This document shows, piece by piece, positions 9,501 to 16,306 of a stretch of DNA of 64,000 nt. Every line of letters starts with the position of its first letter. Within the stretch, counting starts at the first letter, position 1. The position numbers were made by a program, and so were the translations under genes. Origin of the DNA: Streptomyces abyssalis (GTDB lineage: Bacteria > Actinomycetota > Actinomycetes > Streptomycetales > Streptomycetaceae); contig NZ_LJGT01000038.1 of the NCBI RefSeq assembly GCF_001751365.1, positions 1,217,540-1,281,539 of the forward strand, given 5' to 3'. The notes below the pieces were generated by a model, which searched no databases, had not been told where the DNA came from, and was given only the letters and a program-made list of their open reading frames with translations.

Positions 9501-9579
9501 CCTTGGGTGCTTTGAGCAGGACGCATTCTTCTCCGGCTCGTAACTCAACCGCACCAAGTAGCAGTATGCGGAGTTCCAC
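6505..9579 (-). CDS. AfsR/SARP-like regulator (BTAD + NB-ARC + TPR)
   Basis: 1024 aa. The start is GTG 9579 with GGGAGGT five bases upstream; it gives the usual VELRILLLGAVEL opening of a SARP winged helix. Domains in order: OmpR-type DNA-binding and BTAD region (about 1-245), linker, NB-ARC P-loop ATPase (GMPGSGKT near 307-316; ILDDAAS Walker B; a typical GDLPLAL motif), then C-terminal TPR repeats (about 650-1010). Family members bind DNA through direct heptamer repeats and switch on secondary-metabolite or other local genes. It is divergent from another NB-ARC/TPR gene and sits as cargo inside the AICE. Confidence 0.88.
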   Translation of the reverse strand: MELRILLLGAVELRAGEECVLLKAPKERLTLAALAWDAGRTVSVDTLIHRVWDDHPPAKPREALYVHLHHIRKALSALAGSDGPTISNSSHTYTLQADPDAVDLRRYLILLDQARWLADGGSDREALAAVHEAFRLWGGEPLAGLPGAWAAQLRSFVEERNLTTARLQAEVALRLGHYAEAITGLQPLADHEPADESLAGQLALALHGCGRTEAASRLLQRTRQYILRESGSEPGAELQHIHRGVLARTPVTVLLPSHSSPASPAPIPDTLPPDVPWVGRQAELEQLTGMMASAVEETDGTAFTAAAVTGMPGSGKTALAVHAAHQLREHFPDGRLFLELRGHAPHLPPMSPAEAIGELLRLLGTPPAAVPQDLNGLIALWRNLARGRRFVAILDDAASVEQIYPLLAGDFSSFILVTSRHRLTGLPNVHHLALDVLSRTDAVALLQRLLGDEEQTPDAGGAATLARLCGDLPLALTLIARRLLSRPTWRVSDLVERFSRARRRLPEIRDRHGAMASALDISYKALTSTQQRVFRRLGMHIGSELGPEAAASLAGLPLEEVEHALEELLACCLISEPAPHRYRLHDLLREYASTLAEEDTAAENQHALDRLLLHYLHTADRVDRRAYPHRLRIALPADATAPPVRHDTDPQQWFTIEAPSLLAALEYARTHGSPQQAALLTHTLAGFLSSEGYLSTATPLLRAAVTHWQTTGDRAAQGRALIDLAGVCAGAGYYDEALHSAQEALKLAQQTDDEELEAEALHQQSITCWHTTQNTDAFSLQQRALRLRLAGTDRLQQGRSYNVLGMICLGLERHKDALKYFLDGRARFHDVGDRRGQFVAVHNLAELHKEAGNLDSAIGAYRQAISLSQAPVGTGQCAILQMNLADTLCRHGRPKEALGLYDKALPALRSSGDRRSEAIAHIGIGQALHAAGRSEQALPHYTAALTIARTIRATLEECQALRALGEVEATTGRLAQARRHLNASLALSRKINSGMEEIETLRALSDLQRNGTLSSGTQGDDMST

Positions 9580-9809
9580 CAGCGACCTCCCGCCGGTACG
9601 GCACGTCCGTCGGTTGAGGATGACACGGGTCACAAACTGTGGCCACGTCCAGCCGACAGGAGGTCCGAAACCCTCTCCATCGCCGAGGTCCCCGTTCGAT
9701 CCACAGGGACCTCGGGTAGAGGGCACCAAGAAGGCGGGCGGTCGGCAAAACGCTGCTGCATGTGCCCGCACACGTCGCGATGGATAGGGCTGGCCCCGGG
9801 GGAAGCACC

Positions 9810-12230
9810 GTGCGCGAAGCAGAGATGGCAACGGCACTGTTATCGGCCATAATTTCTAGCAGCCCGCTGGGGAGCTCACCGGCCGGAGAGGCCCTGCAGC
9901 GGCTGGTGCACATGCACCCCGGGCCCCGCGGGGAACTCCTCCGGCAGTGGGAGGAAGCCTGCCGGACCGAGGCACCTCACTCCGCCCTCCTACAGTTGTC
10001 GAACTCCCTGGCACACCACGCCGCCACGGATGCCGCATGGAGAACTGAGCTTGAGAACTGGTTGCGACACCACCCATTAGGGCCCCAGACAACGGACAAT
10101 CGCATCGGCGGGTCAGCCCACCTCCACGGCCTCACCATCCAAGCCGGGTCTATCCACGGCAGCGTGTACTTCAACCACGCTGACCCGACCCCCGCCCCTA
10201 CCCAGCAGCTGGTGCCCCGCCAACTCAGACCTTCGCCCGCCCACTTCACCAACCGCACGACAGAACTGCACGCCCTGCACCGCATCGCTGACTCCCGGAA
10301 ACACTCAGAAGGACCCGGACTGGCAGTCGTCTTCGGCCCCGGTGGAGTGGGCAAGAGTGCACTGGCACTGCGATGGCTGCACGAGATGTCCGACCACTAC
10401 CAGGACGGTCAGCTCTACGCCGACCTCGCCCCAGACCCCGCGGGAGAACCGGCGGCAGCGAACTCGGTTCTGGGAGGGTTCCTCCGGGCCCTGGGAGTAG
10501 TGGAAGAACAGATCCCGGTCGGGGTCGAAGAGACCGCAGCACTTTTCCGCTCCCTCACCGCGCACAGCCGCATCGCCATCTTGCTGGACAACGCTTCCAC
10601 CGCCGGCCAGGTGCGTGCGCTGCTGCCTTCCTCCTCAACAAGCACCGTGGTGGTGACGACACGGTGGCGCCTGGGTGGTCTGAGCATGGACGGCGCAGAC
10701 TTCATCCCAGTTACCCCGTTGCAGAAGCGAGCCGGCACGGAACTGCTGGCCCGGACCGTGGGCGAACGCCGGGCAGCTGCAGAGGCCGATGCTGTAGCGG
10801 GACTTGTGGGCTTATGTGCAGGGCTCCCCATTGCCTTGTCCATCGCAGCAGCACGACTGGTGACACGCCCTCAGTGGCCCATCGCCCGGATCGTGCAGGA
10901 ACTGACTGACGAACAGCGGCGGCTCAAAGCCCTGGCGATGGAGGAGGTCTCCGTCCTGAGTGTCTTCGACCTCTCTTACGACGGGTTGCCACCCCAAACG
11001 GCTCGCGCCTACCGATGGCTAGGACTCCACCCAGGACCGGACCTCTCCCTCCAGGCCGCCGCAGCAGCACTGCAGCACACTCTCGACGACACCACGGGCC
11101 TACTCGAGGACCTGGTAGACGCCAGCATCCTGGAAGCCACCGGTTCCGATCGATACCACTTCCACGACCTGGTCCGCCTTCACGCGCGCCACCGTGCCCA
11201 GACCGATGACAGCCCTCAGACGCACAACGCTGTCCTCCGGCGCCTCCTGGAGCACTACCGCACCTTCGCCGCGGCCGCCGCCCATACCGTGACGCCACAA
11301 GAGTGGTATCTCGGACCTGGCCACGACCCTGCCCAGACCTCGTGGGCCTTCACCACGGGCCAGGAAGCACTAGAAGCACTGGAAATCGAACTGCCGAACC
11401 TCATGGCAACTATGCGAACCGGCTACAAGTGCGGTTTCGACAGCCTCGTGTGGCAACTGGCCGAGGCTCTGTGGCCGCTATTCCTTCACCGCAAGCACTT
11501 CCCCGACTGGATGGCCACCTACCACCTCGGCATCGATGCCACGACTCGCTGCAATAACCCCGCCGCTCGCGCACGCATGCACCACCATCTCGGCTTCGCC
11601 TTCCACAACCTCAGCCGCGCCGAAGATGCTCTCCAGCAAGGAAACCGCTCTCTGGCCGCCGCGCGCGAAGCCGGCCATGAGGAGACTGAAGCAGAAGCAG
11701 TGGGACTCCTTGGCATGGCACACCGCTCCCTTGGCGACCTCGACGATGCCATCGACATGCAGCAACAAGCAGTGGCACTCGAATGCCGAGCCGGACGAGT
11801 ACGAGGAGAAGCACTCGCCCGACGGCGGCTCGGCCAAGCTCTCAGTACCGCAGGCCGACTCGACGAAGCGATCGACCAGCTCACCCAGGGCCGCGACCTG
11901 GCCGCGTCACTGTCCGACCACAAGGTCAAAGCGATGACCATGGTCTGGCTCGCCGACGCACTCACGCACAGCGGACGTGCCAGCGATGCAGCCGCCGTGG
12001 CCCGGGATGCTTGGTCGCTCCTCGCCGAATCGGGCTCCAGCCAATACCAGGCTCAATCACTGATGGTGTGGGGTGAAGCCGCCGAAGCACTTAAGGAACC
12101 GGCGACCGCCCACAACCTCCTCACCCGATCACGAGCCTGCTACTTGGACGCCGGCGCCCCCAACCTGGAACGGGTCAATCGCGCACTCGACAGAGTGCAA
12201 GCACAGCTGGACACCCCCTCCCCCTTGTGA
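9810..12230 (+). CDS. NB-ARC/TPR STAND ATPase with short N-terminal domain
   Basis: 806 aa if read from GTG 9810, which follows GGGGGA; an ATG at 9762 would add 16 residues without a ribosome site. Residues 1-90 form a small alpha-helical domain I do not recognise. A motif found before NB-ARC domains in actinobacteria follows (IQAGSIHGSVYF, about 112-123). The NB-ARC core has GPGGVGKSALAL (K182) and ILLDNAS. TPR repeats occupy about 550-800. There is no DNA-binding domain, so it may be a signalling STAND ATPase or an NLR-like defence sensor whose N-terminal domain is the effector or recruits one. It is divergent from the AfsR-like gene. Confidence 0.8.
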   Translation: MREAEMATALLSAIISSSPLGSSPAGEALQRLVHMHPGPRGELLRQWEEACRTEAPHSALLQLSNSLAHHAATDAAWRTELENWLRHHPLGPQTTDNRIGGSAHLHGLTIQAGSIHGSVYFNHADPTPAPTQQLVPRQLRPSPAHFTNRTTELHALHRIADSRKHSEGPGLAVVFGPGGVGKSALALRWLHEMSDHYQDGQLYADLAPDPAGEPAAANSVLGGFLRALGVVEEQIPVGVEETAALFRSLTAHSRIAILLDNASTAGQVRALLPSSSTSTVVVTTRWRLGGLSMDGADFIPVTPLQKRAGTELLARTVGERRAAAEADAVAGLVGLCAGLPIALSIAAARLVTRPQWPIARIVQELTDEQRRLKALAMEEVSVLSVFDLSYDGLPPQTARAYRWLGLHPGPDLSLQAAAAALQHTLDDTTGLLEDLVDASILEATGSDRYHFHDLVRLHARHRAQTDDSPQTHNAVLRRLLEHYRTFAAAAAHTVTPQEWYLGPGHDPAQTSWAFTTGQEALEALEIELPNLMATMRTGYKCGFDSLVWQLAEALWPLFLHRKHFPDWMATYHLGIDATTRCNNPAARARMHHHLGFAFHNLSRAEDALQQGNRSLAAAREAGHEETEAEAVGLLGMAHRSLGDLDDAIDMQQQAVALECRAGRVRGEALARRRLGQALSTAGRLDEAIDQLTQGRDLAASLSDHKVKAMTMVWLADALTHSGRASDAAAVARDAWSLLAESGSSQYQAQSLMVWGEAAEALKEPATAHNLLTRSRACYLDAGAPNLERVNRALDRVQAQLDTPSPL

Positions 12231-12233
12231 CGC

Positions 12234-12707
12234 TCACGTCAACAGCGGCGACTGCTCCACAAGGTCGGTGAGCCGGTACCCGGCAACAAGCCACGGATAG
12301 GCACACACCGCGCACAGCTCCTGCGGCCCGCGGCTAAGGAGCACCTGTTCAACGCGAGTCCGAAACACCGTCCCCACCTCGCCCGCCGGTACCGTGACCA
12401 GACCGCATCCCGGAGCGCTCGCCCACCAGGCATCGGCAACCCCCAGCGCGTCACCGACCGTCGGCTGAGGCCGGCCCACAATCACATCGGCGCTCTGCCT
12501 CCACCGCATGGGAGCCGATTCACCCACCACGAGAAACCGGTCAGCAACTTCACACGGACACCCAGCATGCGGCCCCGCGACACCCCAGACCCACAGCCAC
12601 ACGCCCTCCACATCCCGGCTGTGGCGAGGACAGCGACTGACCTTCAACTCCCCCTGGCGCATCACGGAACCGCCCAGCGTCGAATGCTGACACGAAGAGG
12701 AACTCAT
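12234..12707 (-). CDS. Hypothetical protein coupled to a glycosyltransferase-like gene
   Basis: 157 aa. The start ATG at 12707 overlaps the TGA of the upstream gene as ATGA, so the two are translationally coupled. Several Cys are visible (CPCEV, ELCAVCAYPW), compatible with a small metal site. I recognise no family. It ends four bases from the stop of the convergent NB-ARC gene, so the two transcripts meet here. Confidence 0.6.
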   Translation of the reverse strand: MSSSSCQHSTLGGSVMRQGELKVSRCPRHSRDVEGVWLWVWGVAGPHAGCPCEVADRFLVVGESAPMRWRQSADVIVGRPQPTVGDALGVADAWWASAPGCGLVTVPAGEVGTVFRTRVEQVLLSRGPQELCAVCAYPWLVAGYRLTDLVEQSPLLT

Positions 12708-13960
12708 TCCGGCTCCCCGCACACCGGGCTCTGATCGGCGCCCACGGCAGTCGGCAGCGGTACCGGAGCATTCGTCACAGCCCGGCAGGGCTCTCGCAGA
12801 TCCAGCAGGCCGTACATCGCACGCCGCAAAATTTCGGCAGCCTGCCCCGGCCGGGAAGTAATCAACCCAGCCACCCGAGCTTGCCAGTGCGGACTGCGCC
12901 GCCCCAGGACCCCCTGCAATTGCTCAGGCAGCGACCGGTCCAACCGAAGACGACCGGCCCCCTGGGAGACCACCTCTGCCAGACTTCCCGGACGCAGAAA
13001 GCACTCCGGCGGAGAAGGCGTCAACAGCACCGGTGCCCCGGTCGCGGCCGCGTAGCTGGTGACCGACCCGTGATCCCCCACTACCGCATCAGCAGCCACC
13101 AGCGCTGCCCGCCACCCCTCCTCGGGCGGCAGCAGCAGCAAACCCGCACGCAGACAGTCCTCCAGCCACGCCTGCACCTGCCAAGCACCATGAACACCCC
13201 AGATGTTCGGGTGCAAGACCGCAGCCACGCGGTACTCCTTCGGCGGCAACTCATCCAGCATCTGCTCAACCAGGTCCGGATGACTTCCCAGAGCGGACTC
13301 CGGCTGCCACGTGGAGGTAACCATCACCAACTGCTGGCCGTCAGCCACACCTAACGCCTGCCGGTAACGCTCCCGCAGCGGCATGCTCGCTACCAGCCGG
13401 TCAAAACAGACATCACCCGCCACGATCGCTACCGGCAACGCCTCCGGACATGACTCCTGCAACACACCGAGCTCGCCCTCATGCGTAAGCCCCAACGCCG
13501 CCGGCACCAGTCGCCCACGGTGAACCAATGCCCCTCGATCCAACCCATGCGCAGGTTGCGCATCAGGACCCGCGCTTCTGGCGCGTGACCGGGACGCCAG
13601 CATCCCTGCCCCATGCGGCAGCAGCATCACCTTCCCGTGAAGCTGCTCCACCGCTGTCTCGCTGGCAGCCAGCACCAGGTCGAACTCGCATTGCACGGCC
13701 TGCTCCCACGGCAGAAGCAGACCCCCCCGGGACCGTACGAACTCGGCGGCGCCGTGACACATCGAACCGTTTCCGGCCGGCGCCACGGTGAACATCACCA
13801 CCACTCGGTGATCGGACTTCAGCAGTGCAAGCACGTCCAACAACCGGATACCGGCCACCAAGAACGGAACCACCACTAGCACGCTGCGACATCCCCTACG
13901 CAGCACCCGACTGTCCGCACCCAGACCAACCGGCCCGTTCAGCCACGCACTCCCGGCCAT
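12704..13960 (-). CDS. GT-B glycosyltransferase-like protein
   Basis: 418 aa from ATG 13960, with GTGGGGG upstream; a TTG seven codons earlier is possible. The fold reads as two Rossmann halves. The C-terminal half has AVLHPNIW, GLLLLPPEEGW and AVVGDHGSVTSYAAATG, which resembles the donor-binding segment of CDP-glycerol glycerophosphotransferases and related GT-B enzymes. I recall actinobacterial homologues being labelled 'translation initiation factor 2' by automatic pipelines; no translation-factor feature is visible here. The substrate is unknown. It forms a two-gene operon with the small downstream gene. Confidence 0.65.
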   Translation of the reverse strand: MAGSAWLNGPVGLGADSRVLRRGCRSVLVVVPFLVAGIRLLDVLALLKSDHRVVVMFTVAPAGNGSMCHGAAEFVRSRGGLLLPWEQAVQCEFDLVLAASETAVEQLHGKVMLLPHGAGMLASRSRARSAGPDAQPAHGLDRGALVHRGRLVPAALGLTHEGELGVLQESCPEALPVAIVAGDVCFDRLVASMPLRERYRQALGVADGQQLVMVTSTWQPESALGSHPDLVEQMLDELPPKEYRVAAVLHPNIWGVHGAWQVQAWLEDCLRAGLLLLPPEEGWRAALVAADAVVGDHGSVTSYAAATGAPVLLTPSPPECFLRPGSLAEVVSQGAGRLRLDRSLPEQLQGVLGRRSPHWQARVAGLITSRPGQAAEILRRAMYGLLDLREPCRAVTNAPVPLPTAVGADQSPVCGEPE

Positions 13961-14321
13961 CAACGGCCCCCACTCGCGCAAGGCCGTGCGTGAAGCCGCC
14001 CCGCCACAGGCCCCCGCATAACCCGCGTAGGCACAAGACGTCCACCAACCGAAACCATGACTTCCCCCGAACGTCGGCTACACCTGTCTGGGAGGAGGGC
14101 TCCCCGGCGGCTCCGGTGGATTCCTTGCACCGACCTTGCGAAAACCTTGCCTCCCATCACAGAGGCTGAACGCTCCACGTGATATCGCGGTACGGAGGTC
14201 TTGCCGGGCAGCCCTGGGGTGGTCGGCACGGACGTTCTTCTGCAGGAGCGCGACTTGTTGACCACAGCAGGGGAGCACGACGAAGCTGAGGTTCTTCACG
14301 TGAGCGGTTACGAGTAGCGCC
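13961..14321. other. Gene-free stretch between cargo and integrase
   Basis: No gene is supported here. The stretch separates the left cargo block from the integrase stop. I looked for a tRNA 3'-end copy or arm sites that would mark an internal element border and saw none. Confidence 0.5.
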
Positions 14322-15710
14322 TTACACCCCACCATCAAGCCGCTTCTCGATGAGCTGGTTGGCGCGTGACTGCTCGCCGCGGAGGATCTTCGCGTAGAAG
14401 CGGAAGAGCACGGTGAGGCTGTGGCCGGCCCGCCGCGCGACCTCCACCGGATCGACGCCGGACTTGATCCAGAGCGAGACGCCCGCATGGCGGAGGGAGT
14501 ACGGCACGTCGGCGAGTGGCGATGCAGCTTCCTCCGGGGTTAGGGCTTTCTCGCGTGCTGTGTCCCAGACCGCGCAGTATTCGGTGGACCTGATCCGTCC
14601 GCCCCGTGCGGCTCGGAATAGACGTCCGTCGTCGGCGACGCCGTACGCATTCACCTGTTCGCGGAGCATGACGACCAGTACCGGCGGGATCGGAACCGGG
14701 CGAGTAGCGCGTCGTGCCCGGCGCTTGAGGCCGCGTTGTTCGAAGGACGCTCCGTCGTCCGTCCACCCTGAGCCGACTTCCGGTCGGCTGCCGGCGAGGA
14801 TGAGTTCTCCCCAACCGGTCTGAGGAAGGTGGCAATCGGATTTGCGTAGCGAAGCGATCTCTGAGGGACGCATGGCCGCGTAGTAGAGACAGCCGAAGAA
14901 CGTCGCGAGGTGCTTGCCTCGCTCACCTTGTTCGCGAACTGCCTTGAGCAAAGCTGTGACCTGAGTGGGGTTGGGAACGTACCGAAAGTCCACCTCGTCT
15001 TCCTTAGGCGGCGTCGCCCAGTCAATGCGGGCCATGGGATTGGACTGGAGCAGATCACGCTCGACGGCGTACCGAAGCGCATTGCTGAGGACCATGCGCT
15101 TTCGGTTTGCCGTGTTCTCTGCCGCCGGCTTCCCGTCGAGCCTCAGTGACAGGGCCTCCAGGGCTGCCCGCATCTTCTCGGTACTGGCCGCTTCCGTGAC
15201 CTTCAGTGAGTGATTGCTGATCCAGGCCAGGGCGTCTGCTACCGCAGTGGGCGGCGTCTCGGTTTCCGTGCGTGTGATGGGTTTTCCGTTCTCTCCCGGT
15301 GCGGCACGGAAGGCCCATCCGTACAGGGCGGTGCGCATCAGCTTCGGGTCGGGCGCACCGCGCGAGGAGGAGACGAAAACCGGGGTGACCACGGCCAGCG
15401 CCTCGGCGATGCTGGCGCGGTGCTTGGCTGCAGCTTTCGGCCACTTCATCAGCACGTATGCGGTGGCGTGTTCGTACCACGTGGGGGTGTTGAGATCCGC
15501 CAACTCGCTGGCGGGGAGTCCGGTCTCCTCGTCGAACTGTTCACGGTTCCTGAGCGCCGCCATGAGTTCCGAACGGCGCCCGTCTGCCTGTGCCTTGAGT
15601 TTGAAACTCCGCGAGTGCGGACGTGATCCCACACGCCAGCGCAGTTCGAAGGGCTTCGGACGGCCCTTGCGGTTGCGGATCGACCAGACGTCTACGTCGA
15701 AGGTAAGCAT
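14322..15710 (-). CDS. int: Site-specific tyrosine recombinase (AICE integrase)
   Basis: 462 aa. An N-terminal arm-binding region (about 1-60) and a SAM-like core-binding domain precede the catalytic domain. Catalytic residues visible are R281 in AAMRPSEIASL, the YSLRHAG motif (R-H), the H of RRAGHS, and nucleophile Y439 in FRFYAKIL. I use ATG 15710 (MLTFDVDVWSI, GGAGAG upstream), because homologous integrases of this type open with this segment; earlier in-frame starts exist. It catalyses integration at the tRNA-Ser att site and, with Xis, excision. It lies directly downstream of xis. Confidence 0.92.
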   Translation of the reverse strand: MLTFDVDVWSIRNRKGRPKPFELRWRVGSRPHSRSFKLKAQADGRRSELMAALRNREQFDEETGLPASELADLNTPTWYEHATAYVLMKWPKAAAKHRASIAEALAVVTPVFVSSSRGAPDPKLMRTALYGWAFRAAPGENGKPITRTETETPPTAVADALAWISNHSLKVTEAASTEKMRAALEALSLRLDGKPAAENTANRKRMVLSNALRYAVERDLLQSNPMARIDWATPPKEDEVDFRYVPNPTQVTALLKAVREQGERGKHLATFFGCLYYAAMRPSEIASLRKSDCHLPQTGWGELILAGSRPEVGSGWTDDGASFEQRGLKRRARRATRPVPIPPVLVVMLREQVNAYGVADDGRLFRAARGGRIRSTEYCAVWDTAREKALTPEEAASPLADVPYSLRHAGVSLWIKSGVDPVEVARRAGHSLTVLFRFYAKILRGEQSRANQLIEKRLDGGV

Positions 15711-15771
15711 GTCTCTCCAAGCCGGCGAGGGGCCCGTCATCTGGCGGGCCCCTCGCACGGAATCGGCGTGA

Positions 15772-15960
15772 TCAGGCGGCTTGCTGTTCGCAGTGCGCCC
15801 ACCAGGCGTCCAGGTCGCTTCGGCGTACGCGCAGTTGGCCGTTGGGGAGCTTGATGAGCTTGGGTGCCTTGCCGCGGGCTCGCATGCGGTAGAAGGCGGC
15901 GCGGGACATGTCGATCTCTTCGAGGACTTCGGTCAACTTGAGGTGTCGCTGGCGGGGCAT
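15772..15960 (-). CDS. xis: Excisionase (MerR-like helix-turn-helix)
   Basis: 62 aa from ATG 15960 with AGGAGG five bases upstream. It is a single winged-helix domain of the DNA-binding excisionase type (KLTEVLEEIDMSRAAFYRMR, then QLRVRRSDLDAW). It should bend DNA at the att region and steer the integrase towards excision. It is 61 nt upstream of the integrase start in the same orientation. Confidence 0.88.
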   Translation of the reverse strand: MPRQRHLKLTEVLEEIDMSRAAFYRMRARGKAPKLIKLPNGQLRVRRSDLDAWWAHCEQQAA

Positions 15961-16009
15961 TCGAGCCTCCTGTTGTTCCGAGCCGCGGGTTCGTGCGGTA
16001 CCGGCGGTC

Positions 16010-16274
16010 GCGGAAACCGCACAATCCGCGGAAAGACATGAACTTGCTGCCTGAGCTGCGAAGCTGCAGCAGCCGGGCAGCAGTCGCAGAAACCATCGGA
16101 AGAGCCGCACAAAGGCCGAGGCGGACGGTCGTCCGTCGTCGAGCGCATGGCGGGCGCTATTTGTGCGGCGATTGCGCGCGGTTCTGCGGAGGACGGTGCT
16201 GGCCGTCCGGGGGAGTGCGTCAGCGCTGGTCAGTGACGAGCGGCCGCTGTTTCCGCGGATACTGCGGTTTGCGC
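16010..16274. other. Nested inverted repeats, candidate origin or regulatory region
   Basis: The 346-bp gap between the rep stop and xis holds two nested, almost concentric inverted repeats. The outer 25-bp arms (16010-16034 and 16250-16274) match at 22 of 25 positions. The inner arms are CCGCACAAA at 16105-16113 and TTTGTGCGG at 16160-16168. Several further TGCGG boxes lie between. The position beside rep is compatible with an origin for the excised circle, or with control of xis/int. Confidence 0.5.
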
Positions 16275-16306
16275 GGCGGACTCCCGGGAGATGCAGCGGT
16301 TCGCGA

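Noticed and set aside
12704..13960. Translation initiation factor
   Set aside because: No GTPase or S1-type domain is present; the motifs are those of a GT-B glycosyltransferase-like fold.
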